Of a DNA stretch of 64,000 nt, positions 1 through 12,600 are shown piece after piece. Location: positions 2,539,001-2,603,000 of the forward strand of contig NC_041787.1 in assembly GCF_900090045.1 (NCBI RefSeq), given 5' to 3'. Position 1 is the stretch's first letter. Each line of letters begins with the position of its first letter. Position numbers and translations under genes: made by a program. The notes under the pieces are model-generated. The model did no database searches and was not told the DNA's origin. It saw only the letters and a program-made list of their open reading frames with translations. The DNA is from Plasmodium malariae (lineage: Eukaryota; Apicomplexa; Aconoidasida; Haemosporida; Plasmodiidae).

Positions 1-315
1 TACAATTATTATATTGTTATGATAATTAATAGATTTTAAAAATATCAATCATTTGCTCCGAAATATAATATTTAGCAAAAAAGAATTATCAATAAGAAAA
101 TATTATTAAAATTAGCAATTATTTCTTAATATGCAGAAACATATTATTAATTATATTTTATATAAATTGAATATTTTTTACTATTATGAAATATTATTTT
201 TATTTTATTTAAAAAGGGATTAATAAAAAAAATTTTTTGATTAAGGTAACTTATTAAATAACTAAATTAAGTGTTTTAAATAATTATGAATACATTCAAA
301 TTATGTTATAATTAA
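1..315 (+). promoter_or_regulatory. Shared upstream flank of the exported-protein gene at 532
   Basis: Two stretches here resemble blocks that precede the fam-l and fam-m genes elsewhere in the window. Bases 1-80 (ATTGTTATGATAATTAA, then GCTCCGAAATATAATATT) match the far-upstream block of the genes at 39929 and 50348. Bases 260-310 (AATAATTATGAATACATTCAAATTATG) match the block that sits about 230-320 nt before each ATG. Promoter function is inferred from position and recurrence only. Confidence 0.5.
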
Positions 316-531
316 TGTTAGTTTTTTATAAATAACATTAATGTTAAAATAAGGTAATAACATTTTAGAGTTCTCTTATATTTTCTATGTTGTAAAATGT
401 ATTATACTTATTATATGGATATTATTAATTTTTTATGAAAAACATTTTTAGTGTTTCTTGTCATTGAAAGAATATTTATTATCAATAATTTGTTATTAAC
501 AGGAAATAATACAATATTAGGAATCTACATT

Positions 532-1376
532 ATGAAAAGGAAATTTAAGTTATTGTTTTTTATTAAAATTGAGACATTTATCTTTTTAACACGGATGTGT
601 CGTTTTAATAATGATGTGGTATAATATGTTTTAATTAAAGTTATCTTTGTTATTCAATTTTTTTCTTTTTTAGTTCTAATAATATTTATTTTTAGCATGG
701 ATTTTTTTATTTTTTTAAATGGTATATATTACTTTTGTTACTTTAGAGTACTTTTGTAAATATTTAGATGAGAAAGAAATTAGTGATAAAAAATCATGTA
801 CAAGAACTTATCGTTTACTAGCAATGCATAATAAGGAAATGTGCTTAAATTCCGTATGGAAAAAAGAAGATATTCTAAATAATGGAGATTATGAAAAGAA
901 ACATATATCTAATAATAAAAGAGTATCCAAAGGAAAAAATAAACTGCGAAATGAATGTACATCCATTAATTCAAGAGCCTATAAACAAGCTTGGAAAAGT
1001 AAATCTTCTGTGTACAATAGTGTAAATACTTATTCTGGAAAAAGAATGTTAGACAAAATATATTATAAAAATGTACGTAGGTATAGTACAAATGCTGATT
1101 TTAAGTTTATAAAAATATGTATACAAAAAAAAATATGAGGCATTTTTTGCTTTATTTATCTTCCATTTAGTAGTTGGAGTAGCATTAGCTATGTTAATAT
1201 ATTTGTTGTATGATAGCCTAGGCTCTATAAGCACTATAGATTTATTAAAATATTTTGGATCATTATATATATTATGGATTATAGTTTTAGTAAGGCTTTT
1301 TTATATCCTAAGAAAAACTGCAAACCATAAAGAATTATTACATTTAAAAAGTAAAATGAACTTCACAGAATAACAT
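532..1376 (+). pseudogene. Plasmodium exported protein, two-exon, broken by a frameshift in an A9 run
   Basis: Exon 1 (532-618) encodes 29 residues starting MKRKFKLLFFIKIETFIF, a recessed hydrophobic signal like those of the neighbouring families. The donor is GTATAATATG, and the intron of about 128 bp ends at tandem acceptors TTAGAG. Using the second AG (exon 2 from 749) keeps the frame open; using the first meets a stop at once. Exon 2 has the PEXEL-like TRTYRLLAM, a basic Asn-rich stretch and KRMLDKIYYKN, then hits a stop at 1136-1138. The frame after the A9 run at 1125-1133 encodes two hydrophobic segments (VVGVALAMLIYLLY and LYILWIIVLVRLFYIL) and ends near 1373 with SKMNFTE. One A too many explains the break. 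The C-terminal half does not match fam-l or fam-m and looks like another exported two-membrane-segment family of unknown function. It may be a true pseudogene or an assembly error. Confidence 0.72.
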
Positions 1377-4300
1377 TCATTACATAAAATAGTATTTTAT
1401 GACTATTAAAATATATAATTTTCTAATTGATAAACACAATTAACGAACATATCTATAATTTCAGAGATACAATAGGTAGACCTGCAGATGACGGGTTTTT
1501 TTGATCCTCAAGAGTAAAAAGTTACATTTTTAATTTTTTTTATAAATGTGAATATTTTAAACTTTTCCACATTTAATTTTAAATTATCTTTTCATTTTAC
1601 AACAATATTATCATTTATATATATAATTTTGTATATAACAAGATTTTTTTGAAAAATGTATGTAGCTTCATAAATATATATAAAAGAACAGTTTATATAT
1701 TTTCATTGATGTATGTGTCAATTTATGTTTGTAATTGTAAAAAAAACATTCTGGACTCTTTTTTATCTTATTTTAGTCTTATTTTCTATTTTTTGCAGAA
1801 ATTAAAAAATGTATGATTAATTTTTCTTATTAAGAATAAACATAACTTGTTTTTCTTTTGAAGAAACAACGTGAATGAATATACTAATATTGTTATATAT
1901 ATGTTTTCATTTTTTTCTTTTTTTTGTTTGTGTATACATAACAGATGAATAACTAGTTAAATCAATCTTATCAAAATACAATTTGTTTTTTTACGTTTGA
2001 TTTATATTTTCTTTATAATAGCTAAGATTAAATTTACAAAAAAGAAAACCAATGAATCCTAATAAATCAGATAACACATGTAATTTCATATAATATATGA
2101 AATAATTAATTTTCATTTATTTCGTTTCACTGTCTTTTTACTATTATAATATAATTTGTTTAATCAATGATATAAATTTCTTTCCAAGGCACAAAAAGAT
2201 ATATGGTATTTATGATATTTTAAATCTTATAAGATAATCGATAAGAACCATTTTTGTTTATTTTAATAATTTTATTCAGGAATATGCTTCTTTTGAATTA
2301 TAAATATAATTATATTTACACATTTCACTTTAATGTTTTGGGTGAACAGTAGTTTCCAATGTTTAATGTAACATGGAAAATTACATTTATTTTTTATTAA
2401 CTGTTTTAGAAGGATACACCTTAATAATATTTATGTATAAAAAAAGGAATAAATAATTAATAATTCAAATTGATTATTTAATTTATGTTTGTTTTATATT
2501 TTTTTTTGTATATTTATTGAATTATATGTTTTATAAAAGGAGCATTAACATAACTTTATTCATTTCTTTATTTTTTTTGTTTTTTTTTTTTAATTTTTTA
2601 TTTGTCAAATGTAGTTAAATGTTCATACTATATAAATGTGTTAAATAACGTTTTAATATAATAGATTAATAAAAATATAAATTAATATTAATAAAGTACT
2701 ATAGTAAAATAAGAAAAATATTTTTGTAAAAAAATATTAGATGAGAATCGAAATTTCACTCATTTTCTTTATTCATTAGAATATATATTTTTGTGATTCT
2801 ATTAGCATTAATAGAATAGTTAAGAAGAATTAATAAACTAGTTGTTAATGTCAATGTACAATGGTTAATTAATGAAACAAAGGGAAAATAAAATTTTGTT
2901 TGACAATGTATGTGATATATTATCTTTTATTTTTAAACAATGCACTGAGATAAAAAATGTTATATATACCATAACTATATAACGTTAATGACATAATTGA
3001 TTGGAAGAAGAATAATCAATTATTATAGAATTTATGTTCAAGATAAATAATTATTATAAGTAATAATGTATCTAGAAGAAAGAAAAATGTTAATATATAT
3101 ATATATTCCTTTAATAATGAGATATACTTATGTTTTACACATTTAGTCAAGGCAAAATTAACTATTTCAAGGCTTAGATATTAGGTTAGTTCTATAAAAA
3201 ATATAGAATACATATTGGTGTTATGTAATTTTTATTACAATTTTTTGTAGACGTTTTTTAATTTTACACATTACTACATTCTTTCAATAAACTATAGGAT
3301 TCTTATTTTTATCCTTTTATTATTATACTTATTTAATTTTGATTCAATTATGTTTTATAAAAATATATATATATACTTATCATAAAATATATCGATGACA
3401 AAAAAAAATTTATATCTTTATTCTTGGCAAAATTAAACGCATAAAACTATAAAAATTTCTATTAAATGTATAGGGATATAAAGAACATTTTAAAAAAAAT
3501 ATGTATTCTGAAGGATTTTTGAAAGTTTGAATTAATTTAATTATTATTAATAAATTGTTTTTTTACAGTTTTGTAATTTATTTCATAATATAACTAATAA
3601 ACAGATTAGTTACGAATTTTCATGTGTTAACCCCGTTTTTATGAGGAAAAAATTTAAATCATTAAAGTATGTATATTAAGTCTTACTATGAATAATATAA
3701 AAATAAAAATAAGGATAGTTATAATATGGTGTATAGGAAACAAAAACTTTGTAATAATTTTTATTGCAATATTTTTTTCAAAATTTTAGATAATTATGTA
3801 CGGGTATCTTAAAACTTTAGATGACTTCAAATTAAAATGTTAATACCATTTATATCTTGTTTTTAGAAATGATTATTTTATTTTTATTATAATTTTAAAT
3901 GTAAAAAAGAAAATATATACATATATATATATATATATATTATCACAATAGGATTACATCGTACATCTATGCACAAGAAAATTGTTTACAAGAAAATATG
4001 TATTTTAACAAATAATAGTTATATATAATACAAACAAAAAGAAAAATTAGAAAATAAAATAATGAAAATAATTAATTATCTTATTAAAATTCTAATTTTA
4101 ACATTTTTAATTTTCCATACAGAATTGTCCACAGGTGTTCGTCTCATTTTATGTAGATCCCATGTATACATTTACAAGGAAAAATATACGAATTTTTTAT
4201 ACAATGGTTTAAACAGTACATTTTGAAATATATGAAGTAATTAGAAATAAAAAATATATTAATATTTCTCTACAATTTCCATCAAAATCTATGAAAATTC

Positions 4301-5758
4301 AAATTTATTGAATAAAAATTAGGTGCAAAAAGTTTGAATGTGTAATTTCTTATATTTATTTAATTAAATATTGTAAAAAAAAAAAAAATAGATTAACTTT
4401 TTAAATATATATTATTAAAACATGCTTAAAATATAAAATGAATGTTACGCATTTATAAATTATCTATAAAAAAATAATTCATTTTTTCATTTTTATTCTG
4501 TTTTAAAAATAAGATTTATTTTTTAAGATATTATTTATTGTCAGTATAAACTATACATATATTTATACATCTTAAAAACGGTATTAACGCTCTATATAAT
4601 ATATATATAAACCTTAGGAAAAATTATAACATATATTTAAATATATGCATACATATATTTATATAATATTATGAAAAGTTATATGTAATTTTGCTACCTT
4701 AAAAGAAAATTTTTATATTTATATATATATAACAAGTTCTTAGAAGTGAACTATTTTGAAAAAACTAAGATAAAAAAGGAAGAATTTTAAATATATTATT
4801 TCTTCATATATGATAATATTTAATTCGTTATTTTATACATTTAATTTACTAAAAAAAAAAATAATATATATATAGTACATTTTTAAATTTTCAACATAAT
4901 ATATACTTAATTAAATTTTCAGTATGAGATTAACAGCATAATTATGAACATTAATAAAGCATTTAATGGCTTAAATTATTCATTTATTTCTGATGACATT
5001 GTAGTCTCAATTTATTAAAAAATTATAAATAATACACATTTTATAGGGACATTATTTTTTAATATATTTATAAAATATGATATATAATTTTCAAAAAAAA
5101 GAAATAAGAATATATTATAATGTATGTTACAACATATATAGATTATAATATATTTCTCATAATTATTATTTTATAAAATAAATATTAACAGTTATTTTTT
5201 AAAATAAATAAAATTTGTTTTTATACGTCAAAGTAATAATATACATTTATTTTGTTTAATTAAAATCTAAAAAAGTCATATTTATTATCATTATAAAGAT
5301 AATTATGAATTTTTACCATAAGATGAATCATGAAAATCATTGCATTCTACAGGAATATAAAAACATGAAGTAACATTGTTAGTTCGAATATAGCTAAGGT
5401 ATTATTCGTATACAATGATTTGTATTGTTCTATTATATATTAATTTTTTGTGCACAAAACTATATTTTTTATAAGATTCTATTGATATAGGAATATTATA
5501 TATATTAAAACATAATATGCAATTAAAGTGAACAAATAATATAAAATAAACTTTTAAAAATATCATAACATTCATATTAATGAAAAAATGATTAATTTAA
5601 CTTTTTTTTTCTTCTGTATTAAAAAGAAAAATTATACATACATGTATTTATAAAATAATAACAGTTATAAGTATGTTTTATAAGAATGTATTCCGTAAAA
5701 ATATTATATATATTAGTTATTGTTGATAACTTCCTTACATAAAAATGTTTACTTCTAA
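1377..5758. other. Intergenic, no gene recognised
   Basis: Very A+T-rich with many short stop-interrupted frames. The only compositionally distinct spot is about 1470-1515 (GGTAGACCTGCAGATGACGG), just after the upstream gene, which is richer in G and C than its surroundings. A short (AT)n run lies at about 3921-3941. Nothing else could be supported as a gene or RNA. Confidence 0.6.
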
Positions 5759-6626
5759 TTATTCATTTAATTCAGACATTAACTTAATTTTATTATATTT
5801 TTCATTATTTATTAAGAGCTTATATAACCCTATTAGAAGTGAGACAGATAATATAACCATTAATATCCCAAATGATATTAAGAAAAAGTATTCTTTCGCT
5901 CCCTTCAAGATACCTTCTACTGCTGACCATACTGTTTGCAAATTTAATGCAGTTTTAATTTCATCCCCTGCAGTTTTCAAGTACTTAAAATGTTGTAATA
6001 TTGGCAATCCAAATGCGAACAAGAAAAAAATGAAAGTTATAAAAGCTCCATATCTGTATTTTCTGAATTTAATTTTTTTTAAATCTATATCACAAATTCT
6101 CCTTTTTTTTTCAAGTAAATCATCATAGTCATTTTTATTAATTAATTTTTTTTCAAAATGGAAGTATTTACCATCAAACATCCCATTTTCATAATCTATA
6201 ACTTCTGTATAGTACTGCGCCTTATTTAATAAAGTTCTATTAGACTGTCTGTTTTTTCCTTTGTTAATCTCTCCATTGAATGGTTTATCCTCTTTAAGAT
6301 CTAGAATATTTGAATCTTTATTCTTTTTATATTTTGCTAGTAAACGATAACTTCTTGTATTTAATCTTTTACATGGTACCCAATTCTCAATTAACAATTT
6401 GTTATTAGTTCTCTAAAAAAATTATGTTAATATACGTTATTTCATACAATAAATAATCTAATAATAATAAAAATTATTAAAAAAAATAAAACATAAAAAA
6501 TATAAAATTTACAGAAATCCATATATAACATTATCATACTGTATCACAACAAAAATGACATATCCAACTTAAAATCATAAACGCAGAAATTTTGAAAAAT
6601 AAGGTGGTATTAATTTTTTGTTCCAT
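5759..6626 (-). CDS. fam-m exported protein, intact two-exon gene
   Basis: Exon 1 (6626-6540) encodes 29 residues beginning MEQKINTTLFFKISAFMI, a recessed signal or anchor. The donor is GTATGATAATG, the intron is 127 bp, and the acceptor is TTTTTTAG. Exon 2 (6412-5759) gives a protein of about 246 residues in total. The PEXEL-like SYRLLAKYKK lies near residues 51-60. The fam-m signature follows: LNKAQYYTEVIDY, NGMFDGKYFHFEKK, then DYDDLLEKKRRICDIDLKKIKFRKY. Membrane segments are near residues 149-169 and 205-227, and the tail ends in NEKYNKIKLMSELNE. The family is known as an expanded subtelomeric family of P. malariae, predicted to be exported into the host red cell; its molecular role is unknown. 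A decayed fam-l lies about 2.6 kb upstream on the same strand, matching the l-then-m doublets on the right. The start was chosen at MEQ, the conserved N-terminus. Confidence 0.88.
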
Positions 6627-6854
6627 TGTATAGATTATTAATATACATATATATTCAGCAAGGGAAAAATTAATAACTATTTATTTTACTGCTTATTATA
6701 AGGGATGCTATATTTATTTTTAAAAGAATTTGTTTTTATTACTTCAAAAATATTTAATAAAATATATATAATTACTATGTATTTTACTGTATATACAAGG
6801 AATAAATCTTTAAAAATATTTAAAAAGTTTTTAACGTTAATGATATAAAAAAAA

Positions 6855-6920
6855 AAAAATAACTAACATTCATTAAAATAAAATAATATATATTTATTTA
6901 TAAATATTGAAAAAATATTA
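6855..6920 (-). promoter_or_regulatory. Shared upstream block of the fam-m gene at 6626
   Basis: Read on the minus strand, this stretch contains AATATTTATAAATAAAT followed by ATTATTTTATTTTAATGAA, which aligns with the block at 34540-34590 before the plus-strand fam-m gene (AATATTTATGAATAAATTC, ATTATTTTATTTTTAAGGAA). It lies about 230-295 nt upstream of the ATG, the same distance as in the other genes. Confidence 0.5.
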
Positions 6921-9180
6921 TGTACTTATTTACTCTAAATAACTGATTAAATAGATTACGTATTAATCTTATTGAGAATAAACAAAAAAAAAAATATACG
7001 ATTTATTATTATACAAAAATACTTAGTTTACATAGCATGCAGAATGTAGAGAATATATATATTATATAATGCTCTTCATATTAAAAATATAATTGCTAAT
7101 TTTAAAAAGGTTATCCTTTAAATAATTCTAATTTTATAAAGACATATTTCAATAAGTTATTATTCCTAAAATATATTATATATTGAAATATATTAATAGA
7201 AAAAGAAAATTTCTTTTGTGAAGCCTGTTGTGTTACATACAGAAATTGCATTACTTATTGAGTAAACATGGGTATTTTTTTATAAGCTATAATATAATTT
7301 TTAAAAATCAAGTTTTTAATATAATATTATATAATCTATGAAAAAATAGGTATAATGTAATGATGTATAAAATCTGATTTTCTATTTTATTTCCATAATT
7401 TTTAAAAATTTTAATTCTAAATTAAGATTAATTTATAATGTTATTTCTATAAAAAAAATATTCATATTCAACTAATTTATTTTTTTTAATTAATAATATA
7501 TATTTAGAAGATATATGAATAGTAAACATAATTTTAAATGTACTATTAATATTCTAATAAGAAATATTTTTAATTTTTCTATGCTGATATGACCATATGT
7601 ACCTGCCTAATTTTCTGTATATCACATGTGGAAACTTGCAAAGGAAAAAAAAGGGATAAGTTATTTCACCAGTTAAATGATTATATTTAAAGAGTATGTA
7701 AATTTAATAAGTAGAACTTATATTCAAATTATAATTTTCATTTGAGTCTATGAAAAATAAAATTTAATATTTGAAAACTACCCAATAAAATGCTGTAGAC
7801 AAAAACTTACAAACTATATTTATTTAATTAAGCATTTAAAAAAATATTTACTTTTTAAAAATAAATTATACTTATCCAAAAGAAAAAAAAAGATAAGTAT
7901 TTATATATTATCTACAAAAAGATAATTTTTTTTTTTACGAATTTTATTTTTTTTTAAATTATTATTAGAATACAGATAATTAATAATGCTTAATATAAAT
8001 AACATATATTTTTGTACATCTTTAAAGTGCTAAAATATTACAAAATATATTTATGGACAAAGTAAAAGTAGAGTATATAAAGAAATATTTATCTATTTAT
8101 CATTGAATTATTTCAGAAAAAAATACATTTTTTTTAATATGTTAAATGAAAATTTTTATATTTATAGTTACATAATACAACTCGAGCCATATATCATTAT
8201 GAAAAAAACTAAAAAGAGAACAGAAAACAATTTAAACAAATTATTTTTTAATATATAACCGTATTTTATTTGTTAATTTAACTTTTAAAAGAATAAAATG
8301 TCTATATTTGTTGTATTTATATACTTACGTTATTATATATATTTAATTCGTTTATTAAAAATTTAATTTACACCACAATTAATATGAATAATTAAATAGT
8401 AATTTATTTGAAATCTTAAATGTTTCTAAGGATATATAATTCATAATTTATATAAGAATTATAAATAATTAATAATTAATAAGAATAATTTATTAATATA
8501 AATTTATATATACATATATCATGTACAAAAAAAGGGATGTCCGTGAAAAAGGCATTTAAATTAATACACTTTATGTCATGCTCCACATAGAGTACAACTT
8601 ATAGAATATTAAATTTCATATATAATTAAAATATATATATATAAATATAATGAAGTATATTAACTTCTTTTCATTCAATAAAAAATAAGATACGTTTATT
8701 TTTGATTCAAAACTAATAATATATTTTCTTAGTAGACTAAACAAATTATCATTTTAGACAGTAATAAGACAAAAAAGAAAAGAAACAATTTTTTGGTAGA
8801 ATATAAATATTTTACTTTAATAATTATATATGTTGTGTGATGTCATATGCTAATTTAAAGTATATATATATATATATGTATATATGTATATTTTTTAAAT
8901 GAAACTATGCTTAAAAATATGTGTGTACGAATTCTTAATATTTAGTCAAGTTCAAAAAAATTTTTATATTACAAATTAAAGAACATTAAAAGGTTCAAAT
9001 TCGCGAAAAAACTAAGAACATATTGTTTCATTTTTGTCTGTCAAAAATGTCATATATATATTGGGATATATAGAGAATTTAAGAAATTATGATTATGTTT
9101 ATTAAGAATAAAAATATTATATCTATTACTATATACTTGGAAATTCTTTAGGAATATATATATATTCCTTACTATGTATA
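6921..9180. other. Intergenic, no gene recognised
   Basis: The stretch is A+T-rich. It forms the spacer between the fam-l remnant and the fam-m gene on the minus strand, equivalent to the 2.7 and 3.5 kb spacers inside the plus-strand doublets. No open frame or RNA could be supported. A short (TA)n run lies at about 8862-8878. Confidence 0.6.
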
Positions 9181-9690
9181 TTATCTTTTACTGAACTTAA
9201 TTTTTTTATATTTTTAACATATGATCGTAAAAAACCTTTAATATAAGTGTGATACCTAATATAATGAAAGAAAAGAAATATATTAGTTGGCCAATTGATT
9301 GTCCTAGAACAGAAATTTGGGCGTTAGTGGGATCTGCATCTAAGACCTTCATATCCATGGGAAACTATCTTTTAAATTTTCTAATGTGATTGACAATATT
9401 TCCTTATCTAATTCTTCTATTTGAGTATTAGACCAATCAAAATTCAACCATCACATTTTCTTATATATGAAATGTGATGTTAACTGTATTGTGGATATTA
9501 TTAATAAAAACAAGAACAATAATACAGGTAAAATAATTCTTAATCCGTATTTTTTAAGTATTATTTTTTTGTAAGTCTTGTTACTAATTGCCATATATTC
9601 CTTGAGAAAACCTAGATAATTAAATTATTTGAATATTTTTTTTTCCAAACATGAATATTTTTTTGTTTCAAATATATAAGAATTATATTA
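9181..9690 (-). pseudogene. Decayed fam-l gene, exon 2 remnant
   Basis: Reading the minus strand from about 9690 down to the stop at 9183-9181 gives pieces of fam-l in the correct order but in several frames. IFETKKYSCLEKKIFK is followed by a stop where intact copies have ELDY. Next come YLGFLKE, AISNKTYKKIILKKYGL and a first membrane segment RIILPVLLFLFLLIIS. A loop follows with stops after FIYKKM and after SFPWI. Then come GQSIGQLIYFFSFIILGI, the second membrane segment, and a terminal KIKFSKR before TAA. These match the equivalent parts of the intact fam-l genes at 31141, 39929 and 50348. Several indels and stops make it non-functional. The N-terminal part, perhaps reaching about 10.05 kb, is too eroded to align, and exon 1 was not found. 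Confidence 0.8.
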
Positions 9691-12600
9691 CTTACCTTGT
9701 TTATTATATTGCGTATTCTTTGATGAATCTTCATTGGATGCTTTTATTTTACTTTTACATTTTTTCTCATTTTAAGTTGTACTTTTTTTTTTATTATTGT
9801 GTCTTACTTTTTCTTTGTCGCATGAAATGTTGTGGCATAAGCATACATATTAGTAGAATCGTATATATTGGTTGGTTAATATTGAATAGAAATCATAATT
9901 ACTTTTGGGTAAATCCCTTGGTGTAGATTTATATGTTTTATATGGTTTTCTTCTAATTCCCATTTATATTCTAAAGATGAAGGATTTAGTAATGATATAT
10001 ATTAAATTCTGTGTATTCCTGTTTGATTTCTAGTATGTACCGCGTATAATTCTTTATAATTTTTTTTTTAGATTCTGTCTTCATATTTCTTTTTTTTTTT
10101 GTATATATTTTAAAAAAAATAATTAAGAAGTTTGTACAACTTGTATGGAGATAAGTATACTGCATAACATGGAATTTTAATATTTTTCTGGTTATAAGAT
10201 AATGACGCATAGGGAGCAATTTAGGAATGATAAGATGTAAACTATTTTTCAAATAGGAAATTTATAATTAAGTGGAATTATTGAATAAAGATATTTTTTA
10301 TGTGACAAAATAACTTTTAACTTTTGTGTGTTTCATTTACTTTTTAAAATTTTTTTCTTTTATTTATGTAATTTTTTACTTATACTATGTGCATTAGGTT
10401 AATGGTACTGCGAAAATAAATATTTTATATAAGTCTTGAATAATTGTTCTAGAATAATTACAACGGTATTCATTTTACAACAGAATAAAAATAATTGTTC
10501 AAACTAAGAGAGTAATTATAGTATAAAGGTTTGACAATGAGCAATACATTAAAATAACAAAAAATATAAATAATAATAATGATTTAATAAAATTTAATTC
10601 AAATGTAGTAATGCAATATTACAAATATATATTTTTTAATTAAAAGTGCTTAATTTTTTGTTTGAGATCAAAAATATACAAATTAAGATAGTTTACTTTT
10701 ATTATCTTATATAAGATAAATTAATCTTATACTTTTTTTAACACTATTATACGTAATTTTATTATATGATTTTAGATTTAATTGCATTTAACAGAAGTTC
10801 AAAATTTTTGGTAATATAATAAATAGTATTAAAAATAAAAATTTGGACATATAAAAATTTTTTTCTTTATTCAAGCGATTAGAAATAGGATGATATAATT
10901 AAAAATAAAAATGATAAATTAATAAAAAATAATAATTTTATATATTTTAAAATTGTTATAAAAAATTATACATACATAATTTAATGACACTCTAAAGATA
11001 CTTTATGATTGAATTATTAGTTATTTTACATTATATAAGAAATTAACTTGTATCATGATAGAAAAATGGGTACTCTTAAATATATTAGAACTATCATATT
11101 TAGATTATTAACTAACAAAAAAAAAAAAAATGAGTAAGCTTTACGAATAATAAATAAATTATTATATAAAATTATATACGTCATTTTTGCAATATAGTAT
11201 TAAAATTAAAATTTTTTTCTTTGATTTTTTATTTATTATAAGATAATAAAAATTTCCTAAAATAATAAAAATATATTACTCCTTAATAAATCATTTTGAC
11301 CTTATAAAGGGATAAATAATAAATAATTTAAATTCTTCCATTATGGATTAATTAAAATTATTAAAATCATACATTACTATGTATATTTTTGCTGTACATT
11401 TATACATAATTGTATATAAGTATAGGTGAGTAAACAATTTTTTTTTTTTTATGTATTTTGGTGATCAATAAAGAAAGATCATATGAAATTAATTTTTACT
11501 TTCCAAAATTATTGTATTACACATTTTAACCTTTCTCTTACTCTTAAATAATTTATTAAACTTTTGTACATGTTCTTTTTGCGCATATTCTTATCTTTCT
11601 TTCTTTGTAATATTCTTTGAATGATTCCTAGAATTCTAGACAATTTAGAGCATTCTATCTTTTTAGGTGATGATACTTTATACACATATTCCTCTTATTC
11701 CTTCGTTGTGCAGAATATATTAAATTCTTACTATTATATAAATATTTCAACATTTTTTATCCTTCGAAGTCTGACATTTGAGTTAATATATATATTTATA
11801 AATGTTAATGCATGCAATTTTATAAAAATTTCTTATTTTTAATTACTGCTCCTTTTACAATATAGTCGATATATTTAAAGCTATATAAATTATACATTTT
11901 AATAACTTCTTAACTATTAATTATGCCATATATATTGTTTTCTATTTTGTGCCCTCTATGTTTCACTTTTCCTGTTTTTCTTCATTAATCTCAAGTACAG
12001 ATATGATACAATTTGCACGTTTGCTTATAGTTATATTATAACTAATTTTCAGTTAAATGTTATTTTAATTTTAAACTGATAATCAAGAATCACAGGATAT
12101 ATGTAATAGCCTATGTTTCGGATTGATATACGTGGGTTCTTATGTTCACGACCGATATCACTCTTTACATCTTTCAGTATTGTCATTTTTCTTTCTCCGT
12201 AGTATTATAGGATGGAAGCAGAGTTCAAAATAAATAAAGGGATACACACATACATATATGTATATATATATATACATTTATTTATTTGATTGAAAAGTAT
12301 ACTATGAAATGTTTCCATAAAAATAATGTTACCAAAATGGTTGAGCCTAATTGTTTTAAAAAGTTGCAAAAAAAGGAAATCAAATTTTATTTTAATTTTT
12401 TAACGTGATAATTACATACTTCCGATTATAAATAATAGAAAAATAGAGTAATCTATAGAAGTAAATTATTATATGAAAATACATTTAAATACTATTTTTT
12501 GTTTTTCCTATATTCACTAATAATTACTGAACCCTAAAATAATTAACGCATAATTAAGTTGTATATTTTTAAGTGTATCATTTATTTCTATTGTAACAAC

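Noticed and set aside
5745..6128. Plus-strand open frame opposite the fam-m gene
   Set aside because: It is the reverse of fam-m exon 2, whose minus-strand frame has the full family signature and matching exon 1.
9651..10252. Open frames on both strands around the fam-l remnant
   Set aside because: Low-complexity frames overlapping the 5' part of a decayed fam-l gene; no signal exon or conserved motif.
11621..11842. 73-codon plus-strand frame and a pyrimidine-rich stretch near 11.5-11.9 kb
   Set aside because: Translation on both strands gives only interrupted or low-complexity sequence; no convincing gene relic.
12527..12540. AACCCTAAA-like string resembling the Plasmodium telomere repeat
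   Set aside because: A single copy only; no tandem array.
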